A program made the position numbers and the translations under genes. The notes beneath the pieces are model-generated. The model had not been told where the DNA came from. It made no database searches and was given only the letters and a program-made list of their open reading frames with translations. From contig CAVVZJ010000001.1 of assembly GCA_963752755.1 (NCBI GenBank), forward strand, positions 310,001 to 374,000: 64,000 nucleotides of DNA, read 5' to 3'. Numbering within the stretch: the stretch's first letter is position 1; each line of letters starts with the position of its first letter. The stretch comes from CAVVZJ01 sp963752755. Its GTDB lineage: Bacteria > Planctomycetota > Planctomycetia > Isosphaerales > Isosphaeraceae. Shown in pieces: positions 1 through 8,171 of the stretch.

Positions 1-168
1 CGGCAGCAGCTCCAGGCCGAGCGTCCCCAGGCCGATCAAGAGCAGGAATGACCCGACGAACAGTTGCGGCGCCGTCAGCCGCCTCCAGAGCGGCTGGCGA
101 CGTCGCCGGCCGACCAGGTCCGGGTCCCACCAGTCGACCCACCTCCGCGTCGCCTGCGTCCTCGCCAC
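1..168 (-). CDS. TrkH/KtrB-family K+ transporter, N-terminal fragment
   Basis: The reverse strand reads 56 codons from a GTG at 168 to the window edge. The first 36 residues are basic and Trp-rich and are followed by a hydrophobic helix. The lead-in RRLTAPQLFVGSFLLL and the helix ending in LELLP match the first membrane segment of TrkH/KtrB potassium channel subunits, where 'L-x-P-x-Q-L' opens the first pore motif. An in-frame stop lies 18 bases upstream of the GTG, so the start cannot move far. No strong ribosome site is visible. The rest of the gene lies outside the window, so the assignment rests on one helix and stays moderate. Confidence 0.5.
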   Translation of the reverse strand, partial: MARTQATRRWVDWWDPDLVGRRRRQPLWRRLTAPQLFVGSFLLLIGLGTLGLELLP

Positions 169-620
169 GTCGCTCGCACCCGGCCCTTCGACGGATCATC
201 CCCGACGGCCGGCCCCCGAGGCGTGTCGGCCGCTCCCTGTTATATCGGAATCCCGACGACTCCGCATCGCCGGTCCTTCGGGGATGTCCTACGTTCCCCA
301 TCGCGGCCCTCCTTGGCCATGCGACTTGTGCTGATCTGGGGATGAAGGGGCGGCGGCATGACTCACCATCACGGCACGGAGAACGCAAAGAGCCCGTAAA
401 TGAAAGATTATCGCGGTTCGTCAAGATTTTGCTATTTTATGCAGTTTTCGCAATCTGCGTGTTTCGGTGAGGGATTCTCCTGTTCCCGGCGGACTTTGCG
501 GATTTCCGAACGAACCCACCTGCCATTCTGGCAGTCTTTCTCCATCCTGGCCGGTTGATCGCCGATCCGGTCATGATAGAGTTCCAAGTCGAACCCGCCC
601 GACCTTGTGGGGTTTTCCTC
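169..620. other. Non-coding gap between divergent genes
   Basis: This 452-base divergent region carries no convincing gene; open frames here have no family resemblance. The part after 400 is much richer in A+T than the surroundings, as expected for promoters. A TATAAC on the minus strand (244 to 239) could be the -10 of the transporter gene, but its -35 is poor. Confidence 0.4.
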
Positions 621-1355
621 ATGGACGATGACGCCAATAAGCCGCACATCGCCCCCTGGCTGACGACGGTGCTCCGTCCGATCCACAACGTCTTCGTCCC
701 GGGCTTCTTCCGGCTGACGGTCCGCGACGCCGACCGCATCCCCACCTCGGGGCCGGCGATCCTGACCCCCACGCACCGCTCGCGGTGGGACCCGGTCATC
801 CTTCCCTGGCTGACCAATCGCCTCGTCCGGACGATGGCCTCGCACGACGAGTTCGTCGGCGTCCAGGGCTGGTTCATGCGGAACCTCGGCGCCTTCCCCG
901 TCAACACCCGTCGCCCCAGCGCCGGCACCCTGAAGACCTGCGAGGAGATCCTCCGCTCCGGCCAGCTTTTGGTGATTTACCCCGAGGGCACGATCTACCG
1001 CTACCCGCCCGACCACGTCCACCCGCTCAAGCCCGGCACCGCCTGGCTGGCCTTGAAGGCCCAGCAAGAGATGTCCGACCGGCCCTTCCCGATCCTGCCG
1101 ATCCGGTTCCGCTACGGGAAGCTCCCGCCGCGGTTCCGCACGCCGGTCGAGGTCGCCGTTCAGCCGCCGATCCTCGTGACCAACTTCCTCGACCGCCCCG
1201 AGAAGGCCGCCATCCGCGACCTCACCGCCGCCATCCAGGCCGGCATGGGCGACGAGGTCAACACCTCCCGCCACGAGATGTCCCGCCCCCGCGACGCCGG
1301 CCCCGACTGGCACCCCGAGGCCGCCGTGCGACCTGCCGAGAAGGCGCCGGAGTGA
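621..1355 (+). CDS. 1-acyl-sn-glycerol-3-phosphate acyltransferase family (PlsC-like)
   Basis: A 244-residue protein of the PlsC/LPLAT family, which transfers acyl chains to lysophospholipids at the inner membrane face. The catalytic HX4D box is HRSRWD at residues 52-57, and the substrate-binding EGT of the third block (YPEGTIYR) is at 122-124. No transmembrane helix is obvious, so it is probably peripheral. The ATG at 621 is preferred because it follows GTGGGG at a usable distance and puts the HX4D box near the usual position; an in-frame ATG at 555 would add 22 residues without family similarity. The C-terminal 40 residues are polar and unconserved. It stands alone before a Uma2 gene, so the exact acyl acceptor cannot be named. 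Confidence 0.85.
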   Translation: MDDDANKPHIAPWLTTVLRPIHNVFVPGFFRLTVRDADRIPTSGPAILTPTHRSRWDPVILPWLTNRLVRTMASHDEFVGVQGWFMRNLGAFPVNTRRPSAGTLKTCEEILRSGQLLVIYPEGTIYRYPPDHVHPLKPGTAWLALKAQQEMSDRPFPILPIRFRYGKLPPRFRTPVEVAVQPPILVTNFLDRPEKAAIRDLTAAIQAGMGDEVNTSRHEMSRPRDAGPDWHPEAAVRPAEKAPE

Positions 1356-1372
1356 GTTACCCGACGTGATGG

Positions 1373-1378
1373 TACAAT
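1373..1378 (+). promoter_or_regulatory. Extended -10 element of the first Uma2 gene
   Basis: TACAAT preceded by TG at the extended -10 spacing, about 45 bases before the start at 1423. No good -35 hexamer is seen. Confidence 0.35.
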
Positions 1379-1422
1379 CGAGCGCAACGTCCTCCGACTC
1401 TCATCGAGGAAGGGCTTTCCCC

Positions 1423-1983
1423 ATGAGCCAGGCAACCGACACGCCGAACCGGATCACCTCGACCGAGGAACCGCTCTACGAGGTCATCGCCGGCCGGAAG
1501 GTGGAGCTATCGCCGATGGGTGCCCGAGAAGTCCTGATGGCCTCGACGCTCACGCAAATCCTCGGGAATTATGCCCGAGAGCAGAGGCTCGGCCACGTCG
1601 TCAGCGAGATGCTTTTCCGCCTCGGCCCCGACGGTCCCCAGCGCCGGCCCGACGTCGCCTTCGTCGCCTTCGCCCGCTGGCCCCGCGGTCGCGTCATCCC
1701 GCCGGGGGACGCCTGGGACGTCGTGCCCGACCTGGCCGTCGAGGTCGTCAGCCCGTCCAACACGGCCGACGAGGTGATGGACAAGATCCGCGACTTCTTC
1801 GCCGCCGGCGTCCGACGGGTCTGGGTCGTCTTCCCCCGCCAGAGTCAAGTGTATGTCTATGATTCGCCTTTGACCCCCCGCGTCGTCGGCCCGGATGGCA
1901 CCCTCGAAGGCGAGGAGATCATCCCCGGTTTCCGCCTTCCATTGGCCGAGTTGCTTGAGGACGCCGGCGGGCCGGACGCCTGA
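1423..1983 (+). CDS. Uma2 family (DUF820) endonuclease-like protein, copy 1
   Basis: A 186-residue Uma2/DUF820 protein, a PD-(D/E)XK-fold family greatly expanded in planctomycetes and cyanobacteria; the biological substrate is unknown. Visible hallmarks are EEPLYEVIAGRKVELSP near the N-terminus, RRPDVAFV (nuclease-core D), VVPDLAVEVVSPSNTADEV (the E-x-x-S-P block) and the AAGVRRVWVV strand. The start at 1423 follows GAGGAAGGG; an upstream ATG at 1366 lacks a ribosome site. It is closely similar to the broken copy at 21291-21866 and less so to those at 9443 and 40933. Confidence 0.85.
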   Translation: MSQATDTPNRITSTEEPLYEVIAGRKVELSPMGAREVLMASTLTQILGNYAREQRLGHVVSEMLFRLGPDGPQRRPDVAFVAFARWPRGRVIPPGDAWDVVPDLAVEVVSPSNTADEVMDKIRDFFAAGVRRVWVVFPRQSQVYVYDSPLTPRVVGPDGTLEGEEIIPGFRLPLAELLEDAGGPDA

Positions 1984-2014
1984 GCTTGAGAGCGACAACC
2001 CCCACCCGGTCCGC

Positions 2015-2020
2015 TACAAT
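2015..2020 (+). promoter_or_regulatory. -10 element immediately before a start codon
   Basis: TACAAT ends only six bases before the ATG at 2027. If it is used, the transcript would begin at or next to the start codon (leaderless). No ribosome site is visible before the ATG, which agrees with this reading. Confidence 0.3.
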
Positions 2021-2026
2021 CGCCCC

Positions 2027-3589
2027 ATGAACGTCATCGTCATCGCCGCCAATGGCCTGCACCTGGGCTTCCTCGGACCGTACGGCAACGGCTGGATCGA
2101 GACGCCGAACCTCGACCGCCTGGCGGCCGAGGGGGTCGTCTTCGACCAGCACTTCGCCGAAAACCTGACCACCATCCCGACCCGCCGGAGCTGGTGGACC
2201 GGCCGCTACGGCTTCCCCGACCCGGACCTCGGCTGGACCCCCTTACGTCCCGACGAGAAGATCCTCCCCGACCAGCTCTACGAGGCGGGGGTCTCCTCTG
2301 CCCTTATCTCCGACAACCCGATTCTCCGCCAGGCGGGGCAGGGGTTCGGACGGGGCTTCGACGAGGTGGCCTGGATTCGCGGCTCCGGCTACGACCCGTT
2401 CATCCCGGCCGACGATCCCCGGGCGAAGAATGTCCGCGTCGAGGACGAGCCCGGACTCCGGTTGCCGCCCGTGGACGACCCGGATCACGCGATGTGGAAG
2501 GACCGATGGGAGCAGGTCCTCCGCAACCGGGCCGTCCTCCGCTGGAACGAGGACGAGGGGAAGACCGGCGTCGCCCGGACCGTCGAGGCCGCGACCCGCT
2601 GGCTGGAGCGTCGCGCCGGCGATCCGCAGCCGTTCGTCCTCTGGCTCGACCTGTTCAGCCCCCACGGTCCCTGGGACCCGCCCCAGCCGTACCGCGACCA
2701 GTACGCCGCCGAGGAGCCCGACGAGTTCGAACTCGGCGAGGAAGGCGACATCGTCGCCGAACCGATCGAGGGCTCTCAGGACGAGGATCTAAGCCTGGAG
2801 GAAGTACCCGTCCTGATCGACGTGCCCGGCGGCGCCGTCGGCGAGGTGATTGACGAGGCCGAGTTGCTCCGGCTCCGACGGACCTATGCGGGCTGTGTTA
2901 CCCTTCTCGACCGCTGGATCGGCGCGCTGTACGAAGCCCTCGGCCGGGTCGGCCGGCTCGACGACACGCTGATCGTCTTCACGGCCGACCAGGGCGAGCC
3001 GCTGGGCGAACATGGCTACGTCCGGCGGTACCGGCCCTGGCTCTATGAGGAGTTGATCCACACCCCGTTGATCCTCCGGTTGCCGGGCGGGAAGTCGGGT
3101 GGCTTGCGGCACCAGGCGATCGTGCAGCCGGTCGATCTGACGCCCACGATCCTCGCCGCGCTCGGCCTGCCGCCCGCCGAGGGCTTGCAGGGACACGACC
3201 TGCTTCCCTTGATCCGGGGCGATCAGCCGAAGGTCCGCGACTTCGCTTGCCTCGGCATGGACGTCGAGGAGTTCGCGATCCGGACCCACCAGTGGCATCT
3301 GGTTGTGCCGATCGTCTCCGACCCCGACGACCCTCCGCGCGGTCCTGAACTGTACCGTAAGCCCGAGGACCGTTGGGACCAGAACGACGTCTCCGAGCAG
3401 TTCCCCGAGGTCGCCGAACACCTGGAGCTGGCCCTCCGGCGGTTCGCCGAGGCGGTCCGTCAAGATGAGCCGCTGGAAGACCTACGCGCCCTTGCGGGAC
3501 GTCGTCCGGTTCCACGCCGGTTAAGTCCGTCGGATCGACCGGCGGGCTGGCCTCTCCACGCCAGCGGCGGAAGAGCCGAGGTGGGTTGA
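2027..3589 (+). CDS. Sulfatase-fold protein with degenerate active site
   Basis: A 520-residue member of the alkaline phosphatase/sulfatase superfamily, recognised from ETPNLDRLAAEGVVFDQHFAE at 25-45, WWTGRYGF near 57, LDLFSPHGPW and FTADQGEPLGEHGY. The residues that make a sulfatase work are changed: the Asp-Asp metal pair after the first strand is Ala8-Asn9, the C/S-x-P-x-R box reads TIPTR with Thr49 where formylglycine would form, and the usual D-N/H-G is DQG. There is no signal peptide. It may be a hydrolase of altered chemistry or a binding protein. The last 20 residues look wrong: a +1 frame gives PLRDVVRFHAG and stops at 3522-3524, so a frameshift near 3480 is likely. Confidence 0.75.
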   Translation: MNVIVIAANGLHLGFLGPYGNGWIETPNLDRLAAEGVVFDQHFAENLTTIPTRRSWWTGRYGFPDPDLGWTPLRPDEKILPDQLYEAGVSSALISDNPILRQAGQGFGRGFDEVAWIRGSGYDPFIPADDPRAKNVRVEDEPGLRLPPVDDPDHAMWKDRWEQVLRNRAVLRWNEDEGKTGVARTVEAATRWLERRAGDPQPFVLWLDLFSPHGPWDPPQPYRDQYAAEEPDEFELGEEGDIVAEPIEGSQDEDLSLEEVPVLIDVPGGAVGEVIDEAELLRLRRTYAGCVTLLDRWIGALYEALGRVGRLDDTLIVFTADQGEPLGEHGYVRRYRPWLYEELIHTPLILRLPGGKSGGLRHQAIVQPVDLTPTILAALGLPPAEGLQGHDLLPLIRGDQPKVRDFACLGMDVEEFAIRTHQWHLVVPIVSDPDDPPRGPELYRKPEDRWDQNDVSEQFPEVAEHLELALRRFAEAVRQDEPLEDLRALAGRRPVPRRLSPSDRPAGWPLHASGGRAEVG

Positions 3590-5059
3590 ACCAGCGCCTC
3601 CGGACACGGCCCGGGGTCTCCTCGCGTCGGCTGGCGACCGGCTGGACTGGGGGCTCCTCGCCGTAATACGACGAGGGGAAGGTGGCGGGCGGCAGCAGGG
3701 CCGAGGTGCCCGGTCCGTGGCCCTCCCAGGGTCGGACCAGCGGCATCTGGGGACGCCCTGTCCGCAACCGCTCGGCCTCGGGCTCGGTCTCCAGAGGCGT
3801 CGGGTTGTAGCGTCGTGAGATCGGCAGGGTCAGATGGCCATACCGCTGACGCTGCGCCGGTGGCGGTGTTGCCTCGGCCGGGGTTTCGGTCTCGGCAAAC
3901 AGGTCGGTCGCCTCGGGCGGGTCGGGCGGGTCGAAGCCAGCGAAGGGGTCGGATGGGTTCGGGCCAGCGGTCTCGGGCGCGGCAGTGACCGGCCCGGCCA
4001 CGGGCGCCGACGCATCGACGACCGGTTCGGCCACGGGCGCGGCGCATCGACGACCGGCTCGGGCCCGGGTGGCGACCCGCCAGCGACTGGCTCCGGGCTC
4101 TGCTCGACGACGGGTTCGGACGTCGGTTTCTGTTCGACAATGGGCTCGGGCTTCGCTCCGGATTCGACGACCGGTAGGGGCTCCGTTGCAGGTTCCTCGA
4201 CCGGCAGGGGTTCGGTCAAGGGATGGGGTTCGGGAACCGATTCGGCGACCGGTTGAGGTTCCACGGCTGGCTCGGGGGCGGGCTGCGGTTGTGGTTGGGG
4301 CGAAATGACTTCGAGCGACTCAGCCTGGACCTGACCGGTCAGCTCCGCGAGTCGCGGGGGCGCGTCCGGCTGGAAGAAGCCGGTGAACGGGTTGGGGACG
4401 GGCTCGGATTCGGAAGCCGCGGAGGCGGGCCAGGGATCGGCGGAGGCGTTGACGTCGTCGGGCCGGGCCTGGACGAGTCGGGCGGCGGCATCGCGCTGGT
4501 GGATGGCTCGGGAATCGTCGTCTGGACCGGCGATGCCTGGGCGGTTGGCGGGCAGGCTGGAGGGATCCACCTCGGCGAGAATCGCAACTGGGAGCCGGGG
4601 CGGCTGGGCTTGCGATTGGTAAGCGGTCACCGGACCAGCCGACCGCCCGGGGGCCGGCCAGGCGTGATGGGCGAGCTGGTCGGGGCTGGTCGGATTGGCG
4701 AATTCGGTTGCTCTGGGGTCGGGCCGGGTCCATCTGCGGAACAGCCGGAAGCCTAGCTTCGGGCGCGACTCGGGGACCTCGGCCAGGGCCGCAGGAGCTT
4801 CCTCCGGCTCCGGCGACATCGGCATCTCGGGCGGTAGCAATGGTTTCGAGCGGTTCAGGCCGGGAAAGTAGCGAGCGATCCCGAGGCCTGGTCCGGACTG
4901 AGGTTGAGGCACGAACGGGTCGTTCGGAGAATGCACGTCGGGGTCGTGGACCTCCCAGGCCTGCGTGATCGGACGATGGCCGGCTCTGCGATGCACCCCG
5001 GCGCAGCCCGCCAGGGCGACGACCATTCCCAGCGTCGTCACGATCCGCAACCGTCTCAT
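3521..5059 (-). CDS. Pro/Glu-rich lipoprotein of unknown function (frameshifted)
   Basis: No enzyme family is recognised. Residues 1-20 form a lipoprotein signal with lipobox ALAGC. After that the protein is low in complexity, with many P-E-P-V/A-E repeats, two copies of a LFRRW box (near the start and the end) and two DPF/NPFxGF segments. Reading stays in one frame to about 4045, then moves to another: the unit EPVVDAPAPVA is followed by EPVVDASAPVA, and comparing the two DNA units shows one G missing in the first. The second frame is protein-like to about 3540. A TAA at 3521-3523 in the original frame is a plausible end and would overlap the reverse-strand stop of the neighbouring sulfatase-like gene. 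Probably anchored at a membrane. Confidence 0.6.
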
Positions 5060-5228
5060 GGCGAATCCCTCCGCCTAGCGTCGATCCCTCCGGCGAGCGG
5101 TCCCCTGTTCTCCCACAGGCCACGACCGGTCCCGCCCCGCGCTGATTATCCATCGGCTGCGCGGACAGAACCGTCCGGCGATTCCCGGGCCCGGAGGAAC
5201 TCGGGGGGAATCCCGTCGTCATCTTCGG

Positions 5229-5234
5229 TACAAT
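5229..5234 (+). promoter_or_regulatory. -10 element of the cyclic-nucleotide-binding gene
   Basis: TACAAT about 125 bases upstream of the start at 5359, in the divergent region after the lipoprotein start. The -35 is not clear. Confidence 0.25.
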
Positions 5235-5358
5235 CGGCTCGTCCCCCCGGTCGTCCTGGAGAAACTTTCGGGAAAACCGGCAAAATCCGAGCGGAGTGCG
5301 GGCCGCGGCCATCGCTCCGCTCGTCCCGTGCGGCTCTGCCCACCAAGGAGCCTGGCCG

Positions 5359-5892
5359 ATGGTCTCGACCGACGCCGCCGAACGGTTCATGGCCACGAAC
5401 TGGCTGGCCGAGATGGACGCCGACTCCCGGCGGGCCGTGCTCGGCGTCCTGGTCGAGCAGCGCGCCGAGTCGGGGGCGACCTTGCTGCCGCAGGGCCAGC
5501 CCAACGACCACATCACGTTCCTCATCGAGGGATCGGCCGTCGTGACCCGCACCGGCTCGCGCGGCAACACCGAGACCCTGGCGACCTTGCAGGCCCCTTC
5601 GCTCTTTGGCCTGACGTCGTTCTTCCGCCCGAAGCCGCCCGACTTCACCGTCCGCGCCTCGGCGCCGGTCTGGTTCCTGACGCTGGACCACCCCGCCCAT
5701 GCCTCCCTCCGCGCGGACGACCCCCGCGCTTCCGAGCAACTCGCCCTCACCGCCTGCCGCATCCTGGCCGACCGCCTCGAGATGCTCGACCGCCGCATCA
5801 CCGAGGAACTGGCCGAGCATCCCGAAGGACACCCGAAGGTCACCGAATGGGCCAGCTTCCGGTCGCGGTTCTTCGAGGAGTCGAACCTGTAG
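5359..5892 (+). CDS. Cyclic nucleotide-binding domain protein (no DNA-binding domain)
   Basis: A 177-residue single-domain protein of the cNMP-binding/Crp fold. The double-stranded beta roll is seen in VEQRAESGATLLPQGQPNDHITFLIEGSA: the G-x-x-L-x-x-x-G-x-x-x-D pattern is typical of the first half. It is followed by the segment before the phosphate cassette (LFGLTSFF) and a long C-terminal helix (RILADRLEMLDRRITEEL). The phosphate-binding cassette is not clearly conserved and no helix-turn-helix follows, so it is not a transcription factor of the Crp type. The ATG at 5359 is preceded by AAGGAG at 5345-5350. Transcribed alone. Confidence 0.75.
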   Translation: MVSTDAAERFMATNWLAEMDADSRRAVLGVLVEQRAESGATLLPQGQPNDHITFLIEGSAVVTRTGSRGNTETLATLQAPSLFGLTSFFRPKPPDFTVRASAPVWFLTLDHPAHASLRADDPRASEQLALTACRILADRLEMLDRRITEELAEHPEGHPKVTEWASFRSRFFEESNL

Positions 5893-6022
5893 CGAGGAGG
5901 GGACTTCGCGGCTCTCCGGGAAGATCCCGATTCGCCCCGGACCCTGCGTTGCGAGCCAACTCCCCGAGCCCTCCGGCCGGATCGTGAGACTCGCCTTGTT
6001 TGAGATTTTGGTCGCTCGGGAC

Positions 6023-6190
6023 GGCGAAGGAACACTTCGGCGACGCCTCCAGGACGCCTCCGGAACGGTGTGGGGACGCCATGGGGACGCTTCGGGCTGG
6101 GTTGTGATCGTAGCTGCAAATCCTTGTTTCGCCGCTATTTAAGGATAAAGTTTTCCTATTTTGAAGTTCGTTCGGCGCCGGAGACGGAAC
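6023..6190 (+). repeat. Dispersed non-coding repeat, copy A
   Basis: Shares its order of short blocks with 52866-53030: a ggacgc-rich half with several GGGACGC words, an A/T-richer middle, and a 22-base identical core that includes GAAGTTCGTTCGGCGCC (6158-6179 here, 52999-53020 there). Both copies are intergenic and in the same orientation. Origin unknown; it could be a MITE remnant. Confidence 0.5.
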
Positions 6191-6438
6191 TCGGCGTTGG
6201 GACGCCTCGGCAGGATCGATGCGGCCGGATGGCAACCGAATCGCCAGGGAGGCATGGTCAATTATAGCACATGAAGCGGGGGATGCGTCGGGCGCTTCGT
6301 GGTCGCGGAGAGCGGGGGGCCCTTGCTGGGCGACTATGGAGGGGGGAGGTGAGGCGTTCCGGGGAGTGTCTTCGGAAGCAACGCCCGGGCCGGGCCGCTT
6401 GTCAGGGGAGATGCTGCCGGCGTCAGTCCGAATTCCGA

Positions 6439-6475
6439 CGGACCGGAGCCCAGATTCCCAAGGGAATCCGGTCCG
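6439..6475. other. Long nested hairpin in intergenic DNA
   Basis: CGGACCGGA at 6439-6447 pairs with TCCGGTCCG at 6467-6475, and a second GATTCC/GGAATC pairing overlaps inside it. It lies 160 bases beyond the stop of the first FHA gene. There is no T run, so it is not a classical terminator. Confidence 0.35.
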
Positions 6476-6634
6476 ACTCCTCGGACGTTGCGGACGATGT
6501 CACCCAGACACCCCTCCGAGAGTGGTCCGAGAAGGCCCTCCTGTCGGGTGGTCCAGATTGGGGGCTCGTCGAGCACCCGGCGAATCCGTCTCCCGACCTC
6601 CGATCGGGAGGCCAGCGCGCTTCGTGTCCAACGC

Positions 6635-7066
6635 TCAATCGTCCAGCGAGATCAGGTCGTTTTCCAGGTCCCGGAGATTGACGGGCAGTTGCGGATAGCT
6701 CTCGTCCGGATTCGGCTTACGCCGGGGTGTGGGCCGGTCGGCCTGGGCGGCGGGTGCGGGTGGTGGGGGAGGGGGGGCGGTGGCGTCCTCGAAGCGGTAG
6801 AGCAGGTGGCCGATGGCGATCTCGTCGCCCGGTAACAGGCGGGATTCCTCGATGATGCGGCCATTGACGCGGACGCCGTGCTTGCTGCCCAGGTCACGGA
6901 TCGTGGCGCGGTCGTAGGCGAGGGCCAGGCAGCAGTGACGTCGGGAGACCTGGGGCAGGTCGATCCGGACGTCGCACTCGGGATGACGGCCGACGAGCAG
7001 CACAGGTCGTTGCAGTGCAATCGTCGGCGCCGAGCCGGCGATGAGGGGGACGAGTCGGGCAGACAT
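6635..7066 (-). CDS. FHA domain protein 1
   Basis: A 143-residue protein with an FHA domain, a phosphothreonine-peptide reader, at about residues 20-95. The landmark GR, S-x-x-H and N-G elements are all present: LLVGRHPECDVRI, VSRRHCCLA, LGSKHGVRVNG. The tail is Pro/Ala-rich and acidic. It lies 92 bases downstream of a second FHA gene in the same direction and is probably co-transcribed with it from the promoter at 7835. Such proteins usually recognise substrates of Ser/Thr kinases, and one such kinase is encoded at 25531. Confidence 0.85.
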   Translation of the reverse strand: MSARLVPLIAGSAPTIALQRPVLLVGRHPECDVRIDLPQVSRRHCCLALAYDRATIRDLGSKHGVRVNGRIIEESRLLPGDEIAIGHLLYRFEDATAPPPPPPAPAAQADRPTPRRKPNPDESYPQLPVNLRDLENDLISLDD

Positions 7067-7158
7067 CGGGGCGGCAGGCTCCCAGGAACAGCACGGACGC
7101 AGCCGTCGGCCAATCGCGATCCAGGGGGCGGGACGGAGGGCCGGACCGGGCGGAGCGA

Positions 7159-7761
7159 TCAGCGAGCGGCGGAGGCCCCAGGCAGGCGGGAATCCTCGTT
7201 CGAGCGTTCGTCGGAGTGCTCGTCCGAGTCGAGTCCAGGACCGGGCGGGCTGCCCTCACCCGAGTCGTGGTCGGGTTGCATCTGCACGATCACCTGGATC
7301 CGACAGCGGTCGGCGACGCCCGGTGGCAGCATGTCGCGCACGGCGGCGGCCAGCGGGTTGTTCTCGACCGTACCCCCGCCGCGACGCGAATCCGGGCCGC
7401 CGCGGTGGGACGAGCCCCGGGGCTCCTCGAAGCGATCCCGATAGGCGACGGACGGCTCGGCCTGGGTCAAATCCTGAACCTGACCATCGTCGAGCCGATA
7501 GCGGATGTGGGCGATCGCCAACTCGTCGTGGATCCGCAGGCGCCCCTTCTCGACGCGCTGGCCGTTGATCCGGATGCCGTTGGTGCTGCCGAGGTCCCGC
7601 ACGATCAACTCGCCGTTGTCCTGCGTCATGCAGCAATGCCGCCGCGAAACGCGGATGGAGTCGAGACGGGCATCGCACTGGGGATGGCGGCCGATGACAA
7701 GCATCTCCCGATCGATCGGAATATCGGGCCCCTCATCTAAAGCCACCAGGCGGAGCGGCAT
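7159..7761 (-). CDS. FHA domain protein 2
   Basis: A 200-residue protein with an N-terminal FHA domain (about residues 20-95) carrying VIGRHPQCDARL, VSRRHCCM and LGSTNGIRING. All key positions (GR, SxxH, N-G) are intact. The rest is polar, rich in Gly, Asp and Ser, and likely disordered, with a short hydrophobic stretch (NNPLAAAVRDMLPPGV). The ATG at 7761 has AGGA nine bases upstream; an earlier ATG at 7821 would start on the promoter. It is first in a two-gene FHA unit and shares the VSRRHCC signature with its neighbour, which suggests duplication. Confidence 0.85.
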   Translation of the reverse strand: MPLRLVALDEGPDIPIDREMLVIGRHPQCDARLDSIRVSRRHCCMTQDNGELIVRDLGSTNGIRINGQRVEKGRLRIHDELAIAHIRYRLDDGQVQDLTQAEPSVAYRDRFEEPRGSSHRGGPDSRRGGGTVENNPLAAAVRDMLPPGVADRCRIQVIVQMQPDHDSGEGSPPGPGLDSDEHSDERSNEDSRLPGASAAR

Positions 7762-8171
7762 GGGCAAGTCCTGGGCCGAGGCCGGTGGCCCCGTATATGG
7801 ATTGGCCAGCAGCCAGAGCAAACTATTCCATTATAGAACGATGTCCGCCCTGGAATCCACTCGCAGGTTTGTCACGCTAGCGGATTTCGCGAATTGTGTC
7901 GAGCGCCCTTCGACCCATTCGCCCTGCTTGTGATACCCTCACCATCGCGGAACCACAACTCCTCGGGCGTCATGATTGTGGTCCGCCTGACTAGGCGTGT
8001 CAACAAGAATCCCCGCACTGAATGCGGTTTCCTTTCATGGTCCCAGTGCCCGCATTTGCTGTGCCGGAGATCGGCTTCCGACCCATACCGGGTGGCCTGG
8101 GTCCACCACGCCTTCTGAGGATGGGTCACCCGCCAGGCCATCGTCTGCGCCCTGCTGGCCTGCCAGAATGC
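7762..8171. other. Intergenic gap upstream of the FHA pair
   Basis: 410 bases between the FHA pair and the end of the epimerase. Apart from the TATAAT at 7830-7835 nothing definite is seen; an open frame on the minus strand (7872-8141) has no protein-like features. Confidence 0.4.
7830..7835 (-). promoter_or_regulatory. -10 element of the FHA gene pair
   Basis: A perfect TATAAT on the minus strand, in an A/T-rich island about 70 bases upstream of the start at 7761. The -35 region is not obvious. Confidence 0.5.

Larger units (their letters stand above)
5893..6634. other. Gene-free stretch with dispersed repeat and long hairpin
   Basis: These 742 bases between the cNMP-binding gene and the end of the first FHA gene hold no credible reading frame. 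They contain one copy of a dispersed repeat (about 6023-6190) and a strong hairpin at 6439-6475. Confidence 0.6.

Noticed and set aside
48..470. 140-codon plus-strand frame
   Set aside because: Overlaps the transporter N-terminus on the other strand, is Pro/Arg/Ser-rich and runs through the promoter region.
7872..8141. 89-codon minus-strand frame as a gene
   Set aside because: No ribosome site, no recognisable domain, and it overlaps the start of the FHA promoter island.
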